A stretch of DNA of 64,000 nucleotides from Deltaproteobacteria bacterium (GTDB taxonomy: Bacteria > Desulfobacterota > Desulfobulbia > Desulfobulbales > JAGXFP01). This document shows positions 8,052 through 17,549 of this stretch, piece by piece. The DNA lies in contig JAGVGT010000031.1 in NCBI GenBank assembly GCA_020056965.1, positions 54,170-118,169 of the forward strand, written 5' to 3'. Within the stretch, counting starts at the first letter, position 1; the number at the start of each line of letters is the position of its first letter. The position numbers and the translations under genes are program-made. The notes beneath the pieces were generated by a model that saw nothing but the letters and a program-made list of their open reading frames with translations, was not told where the DNA came from and did no database searches.

Positions 8052-8471
8052 ATGAGCAGCGGAAAACAGGCCTCGATCATGATCATGCACGACGAACTAT
8101 GCCAGGTCTTCAACGGGCTGATGACCGCCCTCAGTCTGCAGCGGGCCGGGGCCGGGGTGACGATCTTCTTCGGCTCCCGGGGCATCAACGCCGTCCACAA
8201 GGAGAAGATTCAGCATCTGGTCTGTCTGCCGGACCAGCCGGAGGAGGAGCAGAAGAAGGTGATGGCCCGCATGGAGGAGATGAACCTGCCGATGCCCGAG
8301 GAACTGCTGCTGATGCTGCACATGGAGGGGGCACGCCTCCTGGCCTGCCCGCTGAACAAGAGCGTCTTTGAATTCCGCGACGATGATTTTGTTGAAGGGG
8401 TAAAGCTGGCCGACCCGGCCACCTATTACACCGAGGTGGTGCTGGCGGCCGATATGAATCTGGTTTTTTAA
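8052..8471 (+). CDS. DsrE-like protein
   Basis: 139 aa, CPLNKSVFEF, DDFVEGVKLADPATYYTEVVLA; adjacent paralogue. Confidence 0.7.
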   Translation: MSSGKQASIMIMHDELCQVFNGLMTALSLQRAGAGVTIFFGSRGINAVHKEKIQHLVCLPDQPEEEQKKVMARMEEMNLPMPEELLLMLHMEGARLLACPLNKSVFEFRDDDFVEGVKLADPATYYTEVVLAADMNLVF

Positions 8472-8493
8472 TCAATAGCGAAGGAGATAACCC

Positions 8494-8853
8494 ATGCCGA
8501 AAAAATTCATCCTGACCATCACCCATTCCACCGACGACCAGGACCGGTCCAACGCCGCCATCGCTCTGGCCGTGTCGCTCTTGAGCGAGGAGGTTGATCT
8601 GATCATCTTCTTCATCTTCGAGGGCGGCCTACTGGCCAAACAGGGGATAGCCGAGACCATCCGCGGCCGCAACTTCGCGCCGGTGGCCGACCTTTTCCCC
8701 ATGCTGCTGGAGGCCAAGGTGCCGATGTTCCTCTGCGGCGCCTGCGCCAAGACCCACGGGATCAGCGAGGCCGACCTGGTCGAGGGGGTGAAGATCGTCC
8801 ACATCCCGACCATCGCCGCCCAGATGCTGGAGCGGGAGACCATTACCATCTGA
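8494..8853 (+). CDS. DsrE/DsrF-like family protein
   Basis: FILTITHSTDDQDRSNAAIALAVSLL...VPMFLCGACAKTHGISEADLVEGVKI. Confidence 0.8.
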   Translation: MPKKFILTITHSTDDQDRSNAAIALAVSLLSEEVDLIIFFIFEGGLLAKQGIAETIRGRNFAPVADLFPMLLEAKVPMFLCGACAKTHGISEADLVEGVKIVHIPTIAAQMLERETITI

Positions 8854-8862
8854 TGGCGTGCC

Positions 8863-8912
8863 AGTCATTTCGAGGAGGGGCGCAGCCCCGACGCGGCAAT
8901 CTCATGGGAAGG
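8863..8912. repeat. dispersed repeat gtcattTcgaggaggggcgcagccccgacgcggcaatctc
   Basis: Copies at 16177-16216 and 26147-26281. Confidence 0.7.
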
Positions 8913-9368
8913 CCCGGAGGATTTGATCGCCAGACGGTTGTGGGAGCTGTTTCAGCCGCGAACTTTCCGAGCCCGAACGGTTTCTGAGATTGCTTCCCTG
9001 GCAGACGGTGGATCGGTGTATCAAAATGGTACCGGCTGGAATTCTCCAGCTATCCCTATTGAATCAGCCCGTATCATCGATTCTTCCAATTTGTTTCCTG
9101 GCACCATTTCTGTTACTGGTTGGTAAAATTTTTCTTCGTAGCCGCTTAATAATATCCAACAGAAATGAAACACTATACCCGCCAAAACTACTGAACGTTG
9201 CGTCTGACGAGCCGCCCGGTCCGGGCAGTGCCGAAGGTTGACGCCACGCTTCTCCCGCCTTTGTCGAGCTTGCTGATCAGGTAAGTGCCGCATCTCCTCA
9301 GGGTCAAGAAGGTTGGCGCCGGTCGTCCCAGGCGAAACACTTTTTGATTCCTGAAGGAGGAAGTTCTT

Positions 9369-12300
9369 GTGAATGCCCCTGTTTCCAGCAGTACTAACGC
9401 TACCAGCGGCGCCGTAATGGTGGTCGGCGGCGGGGTGGCCGGGGTTCAGGCTGCCCTGGATCTCTCAGCCTTAGGCTTTAAGGTCTATCTGGTCGAAAAA
9501 AGCGGCGCCATCGGCGGGGTCATGGCCCGGCTCGACAAAACCTTTCCCACCAACGATTGCTCGCTCTGCATCCTCGCCCCCAAGCTGGTTGAGGCGGGCC
9601 GCGATGCCAATATCGAGATCCTCACCAAGAGCGAACTGCTGGAACTGACCGGCGAGCCAGGCCATTTCACCGCCAAGATCCGCAAAGAACCGCGCTATAT
9701 CGATGAAGATATCTGCACCGGCTGCGGCCAGTGCACCCTCTATTGCCTGAAGGAAATCGGCGACGACTACAACGAAGACCTGAAAATCACCCACGCCGCC
9801 CATATCGATTACGCCCAGGCGGTGCCGACCAGCTACCACATCGATCCCAAGGCCTGCCTGCAATTAAACCACCAGACCTGCGGCCTCTGCGCCGTGGTCT
9901 GCCAGAAAAACGCCATCCGCTTTGACGATGTTGAGAAGATTTTAGAGCTGCCGGTGGGGGCGGTGGTGCTGGCCCCGGGCTTCGGGCGGATCAGCAACGA
10001 TATCTTCCGCCACTACGGCTGGGGCAAGTTTGACGATGTCCTCACCGCCTTCGAGCATGAGCGGCTGATGTGCGCCAGCGGCCCCACGGGCGGCGAGATC
10101 GTCCGAATCTCCGACCAGAAGCACCCCAGGAAGATCGCCTTCCTGCAATGCATCGGCTCCCGCGACGCCAGCTGCGGCAACAACTACTGCTCCTCGGTCT
10201 GCTGCATGTACGCGATCAAGCAGGCGACCCTGGCCCGCGAGCACGACCCCAACGCCGAGATCACCCTCTTCTATATGGACGTCCGCACCCACGGCAAGGG
10301 CTTCGACGCCGCCAGGGAGCGGGCCGTGGCTGAGAACAATTTCCGGATCATCTACGCCCGACCGCCCAAGGTGGAAGACAACTTCGGCGGCGGACTGCTG
10401 CTGACCTGGAGCGATGAGGCAGGCAAGCACAAATACGAAAAATTCGACCTGGTGATCCTCTCCCAGGGGCTGGAATCGCCCGACGATGCCGAGCAGCTCT
10501 CTCGGGCCTGCCGGATCGATCTGAACCAGTACCAGTTCGCCGCCACCGATAACTTCAGCCCCCTGGCCACCTCTCGCGCCGGGGTCTATGTAATCGGCGC
10601 CTTCCAGGGGCCCAAAGATATCCCCGATTCGGTCACCCAGGCCGGCGGCGTGGCCGGGCTCTGCGCCGGGCTCCTGGCGAAAGGGCGGGACAGCGAGACC
10701 GTCAGCGCCACCTTCCCGGCCGAGCGCGATATCAGCGGCGAGGAGCCCCGGGTCGGGGTCTTCGTCTGCCATTGCGGGATCAACATCGGCGGGGTGGTCA
10801 ACGTCCCATCCGTGCGCGACTACGCCGCGACGCTCCCCCACGTGGCCTATGCCACCGACAATCTCTACTCCTGCTCCCAGGACACCCAGGGCCAGCTGGC
10901 CAAGATCATCAAGGAGCACGGCTTGAACCGGTTGGTGGTCTCGGCCTGCACCCCCCGCACCCACGAACCCCTCTTCCAGGCCACCATGCGCCAGGCGGGG
11001 CTGAACCGGGCGCTCTTTGAGATGGCCAATATCCGCGACCAATGCTCCTGGGTTCACATGCGCGACAAGGAAGGCGCCACCGCCAAGGCCAAGGATCTGG
11101 TGCGAATGGCGGTGGCCAAGGCCTGCCTCCTGACCCCGCTGGAAGAACAACAGCTGCAGGTGACCCCTTCCGCCCTGGTGCTGGGCGGTGGCCTGGCCGG
11201 GATGACCGCCGCCCTGACCATCGGTGACCAGGGTTTTGAATGTACCCTGGTAGAACGGGAGAAGGAACTGGGCGGTCGCACCCCACTGCTGACCCGCGAC
11301 CGCCACGACCACGACCCCCGCCAGGCCATCAAAGCGCTGATCGCCAAAACCAAAAAGCATCCCAAGATCACTGTGCTGTGCGAATCCTCACTGGCGAATA
11401 TTTCCGGTTACGTCGGCAACTTTACCTCTACCATCGAAGGCTTTGACGGGAACACGGTAATCAACCACGGGGTGGTGGTCATCGCCACCGGCGGCAAACC
11501 TTACCAGCCCACGCAGTACAGTTATGGAACTTCGAATCGGATTCTCACCCAGATCGAGCTGGAAAAACAGCTCGACTCGAAAAAGCCATTACCCGCCGCC
11601 TGCCACTCGGTGGTGATGATCCAGTGCGTCGGCTCCCGAGGTGACGATTTGTCCTACTGCAGCCGGGTCTGCTGCGGCCAGGCGGTGAAGAACGCGCTGC
11701 GGATCAAGGAACTGGCCCCGGAAACCCTGGTCACCATCCTCTTCCGCGACCTCCGCACCTACGGCTTCATGGAAGACGACTACCTGAAGGCCCGGCAGTT
11801 GGGGGTGATCTTCACCCGCTTCACCCCGGCGGCGCCGCCCCAGGTCAAGGTGGGCAAGGGCGGTAAAGCCAAACCGACGGTAATGGTTTTCGATCCGCTC
11901 TTGGGCGAAGAAGTTGAACGTAGCGCCGATCTGCTGATCCTCTCCACCGGCATCATCCCCGAGGAGCCGGAGCAGCTGGCCAAGCTTTTGAAAGTCCCGG
12001 TGACCAGTGACAAGTTCTACCTGGAGGCCCACGTCAAACTGCGGCCGGTGGATCTAGCGGTGGACGGGGTTTTCGTCTGCGGCCTGGCCCACGCGCCCAA
12101 GTCCATCGACGAGACCATCGCCCAGGCCCAGGCCGCCGCCGGTCGCGCCTGCCAGCCCTTGGCCAGCGGCACCATCGCCCCGGAACCGATTGTCTCTCAG
12201 GTCGATCCGGGAAAATGCATCGGCTGCGGCGCCTGCGAGTCGTTCTGCCCCTACAAGGCGATCACCATTTACAAAGACGGCAAGCTGCGAAAGGCCCGGA

Positions 12301-12431
12301 CCATCACCGCCTCCTGCAAGGGCTGCGGGGTCTGCGCTGCCCGCTGCCCGACCCTGGCCATTGACATGGGCCGCTTCACCTATGGCGGTATTATGGCCCA
12401 GGTGGAGGCCTTTAACCCGCAAAGCTCATAA
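9369..12431 (+). CDS. HdrA-like FAD/iron-sulfur protein (CoB-CoM heterodisulfide reductase iron-sulfur subunit A family)
   Basis: GTG start; VVGGGVAGVQAALDLS, repeated FAD modules, CTGCGQCTLYC..., CIGCGACESFCPYKAI and CKGCGVCAARCPTLAI. Confidence 0.92.
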   Translation: MNAPVSSSTNATSGAVMVVGGGVAGVQAALDLSALGFKVYLVEKSGAIGGVMARLDKTFPTNDCSLCILAPKLVEAGRDANIEILTKSELLELTGEPGHFTAKIRKEPRYIDEDICTGCGQCTLYCLKEIGDDYNEDLKITHAAHIDYAQAVPTSYHIDPKACLQLNHQTCGLCAVVCQKNAIRFDDVEKILELPVGAVVLAPGFGRISNDIFRHYGWGKFDDVLTAFEHERLMCASGPTGGEIVRISDQKHPRKIAFLQCIGSRDASCGNNYCSSVCCMYAIKQATLAREHDPNAEITLFYMDVRTHGKGFDAARERAVAENNFRIIYARPPKVEDNFGGGLLLTWSDEAGKHKYEKFDLVILSQGLESPDDAEQLSRACRIDLNQYQFAATDNFSPLATSRAGVYVIGAFQGPKDIPDSVTQAGGVAGLCAGLLAKGRDSETVSATFPAERDISGEEPRVGVFVCHCGINIGGVVNVPSVRDYAATLPHVAYATDNLYSCSQDTQGQLAKIIKEHGLNRLVVSACTPRTHEPLFQATMRQAGLNRALFEMANIRDQCSWVHMRDKEGATAKAKDLVRMAVAKACLLTPLEEQQLQVTPSALVLGGGLAGMTAALTIGDQGFECTLVEREKELGGRTPLLTRDRHDHDPRQAIKALIAKTKKHPKITVLCESSLANISGYVGNFTSTIEGFDGNTVINHGVVVIATGGKPYQPTQYSYGTSNRILTQIELEKQLDSKKPLPAACHSVVMIQCVGSRGDDLSYCSRVCCGQAVKNALRIKELAPETLVTILFRDLRTYGFMEDDYLKARQLGVIFTRFTPAAPPQVKVGKGGKAKPTVMVFDPLLGEEVERSADLLILSTGIIPEEPEQLAKLLKVPVTSDKFYLEAHVKLRPVDLAVDGVFVCGLAHAPKSIDETIAQAQAAAGRACQPLASGTIAPEPIVSQVDPGKCIGCGACESFCPYKAITIYKDGKLRKARTITASCKGCGVCAARCPTLAIDMGRFTYGGIMAQVEAFNPQSS

Positions 12432-12455
12432 CCCTAAACCAAGAGGATTAACACC

Positions 12456-12869
12456 ATGAAAAAACTACTGATGTCATTGGCAATACTGTTGCTCGCCGTC
12501 AACGTCCAGGCCGGCGATTACCGCTATGTCGCTCCGGAGCAGATGAAAACCTGGCTGGAAAGCGGCAAGGAACTGGTGATCGTTGATATCCAACCGGCCA
12601 AGGATTTTGCCCGGCAACATTTCAGCGGTGCCTTGGAGACCAACGCCTTTCCAGCCGAGAAACCAGAGGAGCAAAAGCTTCTTGCCCCAGCTGTCGAATC
12701 AGCCAAGGCCAACAGCAGGGACGTGGTGGTGGTCTGCCCACGCGGCAAAGGCGGGGCCAAACGTACCTATGACTACCTGAAGGCCAATGGGGTCGCGGAG
12801 GAGAGGATTTTCATCCTCACTGACGGTATGGACAAATGGCCTTACCCGGAGCTGGTCAAAAGCAACTAA
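12456..12869 (+). CDS. exported rhodanese-like protein
   Basis: Signal peptide; VIVDIQPAKDFARQHFSGALETNAFP; VVVVCPRGKGG active-site loop. Confidence 0.85.
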   Translation: MKKLLMSLAILLLAVNVQAGDYRYVAPEQMKTWLESGKELVIVDIQPAKDFARQHFSGALETNAFPAEKPEEQKLLAPAVESAKANSRDVVVVCPRGKGGAKRTYDYLKANGVAEERIFILTDGMDKWPYPELVKSN

Positions 12870-12897
12870 TTTACCTGATACCCGCCTGGAGAAGAAT

Positions 12898-13515
12898 ATG
12901 ACCACTGCCTACAACCCCCACATTCTGGGTTTCCTCTGCAACTGGTGTTGCTACACCGCCGCCGATTCGGCCGGGGTTGGCCGCTATCAGTATCCGCCCA
13001 ATTTGAGGGTGATCCGGATCATGTGCACTGGCCGCCTCGATCCCTCCTTCCCGCTGGAAGGATTGGCCAACGGCGCTGACGGCATCTTTGTTGGCGGCTG
13101 CCATCCCGGCGAGTGTCATTACCAGGACGGCAATTACCATGCCCTGGTCTCGGCCGCTCTGGTCCATGAAATGCTGGTACGACTCGGAATCAACCGCGAA
13201 CGCTTCCTGATCGAATGGGCTTCGGCCGCCGAGGGGCCGAACTTCGTCAAGATCATCACCGGTTTCACCCAGCGGATCGCCGCCCTCGGCCCCCTAGGGA
13301 AAGCCGAAGGCAAAGACCCCCAGGTTTTGCGCCGCGAATTGGCCGAGGCCGCCGAGGCGGCTCGGGGCCGCAAGCTCCGAATTGGCCTGATCAACGCCTC
13401 AAAAGAGATGATGAAGTCACGGAATTTCTCCCGGCCTGCCATTGCCGAACTGGTCCATGACAAATGCGCCAAGGCACTGGAAGAATTTACGAATAGTGCC
13501 CCAGGTGCTTCGTAG
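12898..13515 (+). CDS. MvhD-like hydrogenase iron-sulfur subunit (HdrA electron partner)
   Basis: FLCNWCCYTAADSAG, RIMCTGRLDPSF, GGCHPGECHY. Confidence 0.9.
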   Translation: MTTAYNPHILGFLCNWCCYTAADSAGVGRYQYPPNLRVIRIMCTGRLDPSFPLEGLANGADGIFVGGCHPGECHYQDGNYHALVSAALVHEMLVRLGINRERFLIEWASAAEGPNFVKIITGFTQRIAALGPLGKAEGKDPQVLRRELAEAAEAARGRKLRIGLINASKEMMKSRNFSRPAIAELVHDKCAKALEEFTNSAPGAS

Positions 13516-13559
13516 CACTTCAAAACACTACAATTTCAACCACAAGAAGGAGAACACCA

Positions 13560-13904
13560 ATGCTCGAAATCACCAAACTGGCCACCGAAAAACTCAAAGA
13601 ACACCTGGCCGAAAACCAGGTCAGCGGCCCGGTGCGGGTGGCAATGCACCGGGGTTGCGGCGGCGCCTCCCTGGGGTTGGCCTTGGATGACAAAAAGGCC
13701 AGCGATACCGTGGTCGATCTGGATGGTCTGGAAATGATCATCGACACCACCTTGCTCAGCGAATGCGGCAAGACCACTGTGGATTTCAAGCCGCCATCCG
13801 GCTGCGGCTGCGGCGAAGGCGGCTTCGCCATCACCACTGAGATCCCCCTGCCCGGCGGCGGGGGCGGTTGCGGCAGCTCCTGTTCCTCCGGCAGCTGCGG
13901 CTGA
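13560..13904 (+). CDS. IscA/HesB-like protein with Gly/Cys-rich tail
   Basis: LEITKLATEKLKEHL, MHRGCGGASLGLALDD, GCGCGEGGF; tail GGGGGCGSSCSSGSCG. Confidence 0.8.
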   Translation: MLEITKLATEKLKEHLAENQVSGPVRVAMHRGCGGASLGLALDDKKASDTVVDLDGLEMIIDTTLLSECGKTTVDFKPPSGCGCGEGGFAITTEIPLPGGGGGCGSSCSSGSCG

Positions 13905-13939
13905 ACTTATTCACCAAACAAGACGGTCTCGCAAAAGTT

Positions 13940-14018
13940 CGTCACCCCGGCGAAGGCCGGGGTCCAGTACTCCTGTAACCCATTGAAATACTGGATTCCG
14001 GCCTTCGCCGGAATGACG
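13940..14018. repeat. intergenic inverted repeat cgtcaccccggcgaaggccggggtccagta ... tactggattccggccttcgccggaatgacg
   Basis: 30-nt arms, near-perfect inverted repeat. Confidence 0.85.
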
Positions 14019-14070
14019 ATAAAACGACTCCGTGGGAATTTTTCACGAACTCATCAAACAAGGAATCACC

Positions 14071-14829
14071 ATGAAAAGGCAACTTTTACTCATCTTACTG
14101 GCCGCCCTGACCCTCGGTTTCAACGTCAATGTCGGCAAGGCCGTGGCGGCCGTAGCGTCTAACCAAGCCTCCTTCGGCCTGATCAATACCGAAGAACTCA
14201 AAAAACTGCTGGATGACGGTACGCAAATGACCGTGGTCGATGCCCGTAATCCCGAGGAATACCAGGAGGTTCACATTAAGGGGGCGATCAGCATCCCGGA
14301 GAAACAGTTCTCCGAGCATCTGGCCCAACACCCCCAGGACAAATCGGCAAAAATCGTCTTCTACTGCAACGGCATCAAATGCGGCAAAAGCAAGAAGGCC
14401 GCCCAGAAGGCCGTGGAGCAGGGCTACAGCAATGTCCTGGTCTATGCCGAAGGCATGCCGGTCTGGGAAGAGAAGGGGATGCCGATCTATGCCGGGCCGG
14501 ATTACGAGAAGCGGATCGAGACCAGCAAGATTGCACCTCAAGATTTGGACGCCCTGATTAAAAGCAACGGTGCCAACCTCACCGTGGTTGATGTCCGCGA
14601 TCCGGATGAGTTCAAGGCAGGCCACATCCCCGGGGCGATCAATATCCCGGTCGCCGCCTTTGCCTCGCAGTCGGGGGCGCTCGACAAGGAAAAGCAGATC
14701 GTCGTCACCTGCAACTCCGGCGGCCGCAGCTACAACGCCTACCGAAAGCTGCAGAAGCTCGGTTACGCGAAAATCAATCAGGCCATCTTTGCCGACTGGC
14801 AGGCCGCCGGGTTGCCGGTAGAAAAATAA
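14071..14829 (+). CDS. exported protein with two rhodanese domains
   Basis: Signal peptide; VVDARNPEEYQEVHIKGAISIPE ... FYCNGIKCGKS and VVDVRDPDEFKAGHIPGAINIPV ... VTCNSGGRS. Confidence 0.92.
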   Translation: MKRQLLLILLAALTLGFNVNVGKAVAAVASNQASFGLINTEELKKLLDDGTQMTVVDARNPEEYQEVHIKGAISIPEKQFSEHLAQHPQDKSAKIVFYCNGIKCGKSKKAAQKAVEQGYSNVLVYAEGMPVWEEKGMPIYAGPDYEKRIETSKIAPQDLDALIKSNGANLTVVDVRDPDEFKAGHIPGAINIPVAAFASQSGALDKEKQIVVTCNSGGRSYNAYRKLQKLGYAKINQAIFADWQAAGLPVEK

Positions 14830-14844
14830 TCAAAGGAGATATTT

Positions 14845-16140
14845 ATGAGCAGCGCAAATTTCGAAATCAAGGCCTATCCGGAGATGTGGGAAGAACTGGG
14901 CATGGATGTGCCCCGTTTTGAAAAGGCCAGGTTGATGCTGGGCGAGGCTTACAGCAAGACCTACCTCTCCCAGACTAACCGTCCGGCCAAGATGGCTTAT
15001 TTTGACGAGATGATCAGCGAGATCCACGGCGGCCGAGTCAAGGAGCTGCTGGCCGCCAAGGCGGCTGGACACCCGGTAGTCGGCACCTTCTGCGTCTATA
15101 TCCCCGAGGAGATCGTCATTGCCGCCGGCGGCGTCTGCGTCGGACTCTGCGGCGGTTCCCAGGGCTCGGTGCCCGATGCCGAGAAGATCCTGCCCCGCAA
15201 CATCTGCCCGATGGTCAAGAGTGCCTTCGGGTTCAAGGCCGGGCGGATCTGCCCCTATTTCCAGGCGGTGGATTTCGTCTACGGCGAGACCACCTGCGAC
15301 GCCAAGAAGAAGACCTGGGAAATTCTCGACCGGCTGGTCCCCACCTATGTCATGGAGATCCCCCAGATGAAACGGGAGCGCGACCGGGTGCTCTGGCTGG
15401 CGGAGGTTAAGGACTTCCAGGCCAAGGTCGAAGAGGTGGCCGGCAAGTCGATTTTTGAAGCCGATCTGGCCCAGGCCATCCGGGTGATGAACGAAAAACG
15501 CCGCGCCCTCCAGCGCCTCACCGGACTGCGCGGTGCCAATCCGGCCCCGATCAGCGGCAAGGATGCCCTGCTGATCGAACAGATCGCCTTCTATGACGAG
15601 CCGGTCCGTTTCGCCGCTCAGGTCAACGAGCTTTGCGATGAATTGGCGGAGCGGGTCGCGAAAGGGGAGGGCGTCAGCGAAATCACCGCCCCCCGGGTGC
15701 TGATCTCCGGCACCCCCATGGCCCTGCCCAACTGGAAGGTCCACAATCTGGTCGAAACGGCCGGGGCAGTGGTGGTGGGCGAGGAGAGTTGCATCGGCAC
15801 CCGTTATTTCAAGGACCTGATCGACGAGAATTTGCCAGGCATGGAGGCGCAACTGGGGGCGCTGACCGACCGCTACATGAAGATCGATTGCTCCTGCTTC
15901 ACCCCCAATGACGAGCGCATCGACCAGATCGCCAAGGAATACCGGGCCGCCAAGGCCCAGGGGATCATTCACTACTCCTTGCAGTTCTGCCATACCTACA
16001 ACATTGAGGAGATCAAGGTCCGGGAGCTGTGCGAGCGGGAGAACATCCCTTACCTATCGATCGAGTCGGACTATTCACCCGAGGATGTGGGCCAGTTGCA
16101 GACCAGGATCGAGGCCTTTTTGGAGCAGATCCGGGGTTAG
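14845..16140 (+). CDS. double-cubane-cluster reductase / 2-hydroxyacyl-CoA dehydratase (HgdB/BcrC)-family protein
   Basis: GTFCVYIPEEIVIAAGGVCVGLCGGSQ, CPMVKSAFG, ICPYFQAVDFVYGETTCDAKKKTWE, SLQFCHTYNIEEIKV. Confidence 0.88.
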   Translation: MSSANFEIKAYPEMWEELGMDVPRFEKARLMLGEAYSKTYLSQTNRPAKMAYFDEMISEIHGGRVKELLAAKAAGHPVVGTFCVYIPEEIVIAAGGVCVGLCGGSQGSVPDAEKILPRNICPMVKSAFGFKAGRICPYFQAVDFVYGETTCDAKKKTWEILDRLVPTYVMEIPQMKRERDRVLWLAEVKDFQAKVEEVAGKSIFEADLAQAIRVMNEKRRALQRLTGLRGANPAPISGKDALLIEQIAFYDEPVRFAAQVNELCDELAERVAKGEGVSEITAPRVLISGTPMALPNWKVHNLVETAGAVVVGEESCIGTRYFKDLIDENLPGMEAQLGALTDRYMKIDCSCFTPNDERIDQIAKEYRAAKAQGIIHYSLQFCHTYNIEEIKVRELCERENIPYLSIESDYSPEDVGQLQTRIEAFLEQIRG

Positions 16141-16176
16141 TTTTTGTTTGCCGCGTCACCCGGATCGGCAACGCCC

Positions 16177-16334
16177 CGTCATTGCGAGGAGGGGCGTAGC
16201 CCCGACGCGGCAATCTCATGCCGACTGCTCTGAGTCAGCCAAGGAGAGAAAGCAAGCCCCCCGCCTGGTTGCCTTTGCGAGGAGATCGAAGTCTGCGCTT
16301 ATCTGCTTCGGTCATTCCATTCCCTCGCAATGAC
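16177..16334. repeat. dispersed repeat, gtcattgcgaggaggggcgtagccccgacgcggcaatct ... ccctcgcaatgacg
   Basis: Inverted ends gtcattgcgagg / cctcgcaatgac; copies at ~8863 and 26147. Confidence 0.8.
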
Positions 16335-16383
16335 GAGATGGGGCGGATTGTGTGCGGTCCAAATTAACAAAGGGAAAAAACAC

Positions 16384-17130
16384 ATGTTGATTGGTATCGA
16401 CCTGGGTTCCCGCACCGTCAAGCTGGCGGCGGTACGGGACGGCATCCTGACCGACTTCCAGCTCAGCGAGAGCGGTTTCGACCCGCACCACCAGGCCCTG
16501 GCCATGCTGGCCCGCTACCAGCCCCGGCGGATCATCGCCACCGGTTACGGGCGGCACCTGGCCCACAAGCATTTCGCCGACCAGGTGATCACCGAGATCA
16601 AGGCCCACGCCCTAGGGGCGCGCCACTCCTTCCCGGAATGCCGGACCATCCTCGACGTCGGCGGCCAGGACTCCAAGGTGATCAGCTTGGATGCGGCCGG
16701 GCGGGTGGTGAACTTCCAGATGAACGACAAGTGCGCCGCCGGCACCGGCCGCTTCCTGGAGATCATGGCCGGTTCCCTGGGGTATGGACTGGCCGAGTTC
16801 GGCGAGGCGCCCTTCAACTCCTACCGGGAGGTGGAGATCAATTCCATGTGTACGGTCTTTGCCGAATCGGAGGTCATCTCCCTCAAGAACCACGGGAGCG
16901 CCCCGGCCGACATCGCCCGGGCCATCCATCTGTCGGTGGTCAACCGGCTGGTCAACATGCTGAACAGGCTGGGGATGGGCGACTCGCTGGTCTTTACCGG
17001 CGGGGTGGCGAGGAACCGCTTCATGGTCGCAGCCCTGGCCGAAAAGCTGGGGATGGAGGTGCTGGTGCCGGAACACCCCGACCTGACCGGGGCACTGGGC
17101 GCCGCCCTGCACGCCGGGACCCTCGACTGA
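16384..17130 (+). CDS. acyl-CoA dehydratase activase / ATP-dependent reductase component (ASKHA ATPase)
   Basis: GIDLGSRTVKLA, TILDVGGQDSKVI, NDKCAAGTGRFLE, MCTVFAESEVISL, FTGGVARN. Confidence 0.92.
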   Translation: MLIGIDLGSRTVKLAAVRDGILTDFQLSESGFDPHHQALAMLARYQPRRIIATGYGRHLAHKHFADQVITEIKAHALGARHSFPECRTILDVGGQDSKVISLDAAGRVVNFQMNDKCAAGTGRFLEIMAGSLGYGLAEFGEAPFNSYREVEINSMCTVFAESEVISLKNHGSAPADIARAIHLSVVNRLVNMLNRLGMGDSLVFTGGVARNRFMVAALAEKLGMEVLVPEHPDLTGALGAALHAGTLD

Positions 17131-17399
17131 TGCCGACCTGGAAACTGGTTGACGGCGAAGGGGTAACCCGCTATCAGCACCTTTGTTCAGCCTGCAGCGA
17201 AGGCAAGGCGGCAACGCTGGCCGGCGGGGGCTGGCGGCTGGTCCGACCCGGCGAGCCGGTCTCATGCCGGGACTGTGTGCTGAAATGCCTCCTTACCGCC
17301 GAAAGGTTGTGGGGCGCCGAGGACGCAGTTCGTTATGCGGTCTGCCACCATTGCCCCGAGCTGGACGCATGCGAGTTAAAGGGCCGCTATTTCTGCTGA
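17130..17399 (+). CDS. small Cys-rich protein (89 aa), probable metal binding
   Basis: Overlaps activase stop (tgATG); CSAC, CRDCVLKC, CHHC, C...C. Confidence 0.65.
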   Translation: MPTWKLVDGEGVTRYQHLCSACSEGKAATLAGGGWRLVRPGEPVSCRDCVLKCLLTAERLWGAEDAVRYAVCHHCPELDACELKGRYFC

Positions 17400-17549
17400 T
17401 TCCGCCAAATGTCGGCCTTTAAAAAAGTAGACATTGCCCCGATCGCTTTTGTCTGGCCTACTATGGAGGCAGATCAAACAGCAAAAGGCGGCTGAGCGCT
17501 GCGCCGCGCTGGCGGCAATCCGCTGCCGCCATAACCGGGAGAGAGATGG

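Noticed and set aside
9942-11360. 472-aa minus-strand ORF
   Set aside because: Antisense to the strongly supported HdrA-like gene; His/Gly/Asp-rich composition typical of shadow ORFs in GC-rich DNA. Same reasoning for other long antisense ORFs (e.g. 7217-8200, 14830-15993, 40397-42325, 47251-48825, 49069-50625, 53166-54173, 62445-63467).
12898-13515. MvhD as a selenoprotein
   Set aside because: Some methanogen homologues have Sec in the CxxC/U motif, but here the motif is FLCNWCCY with no TGA.
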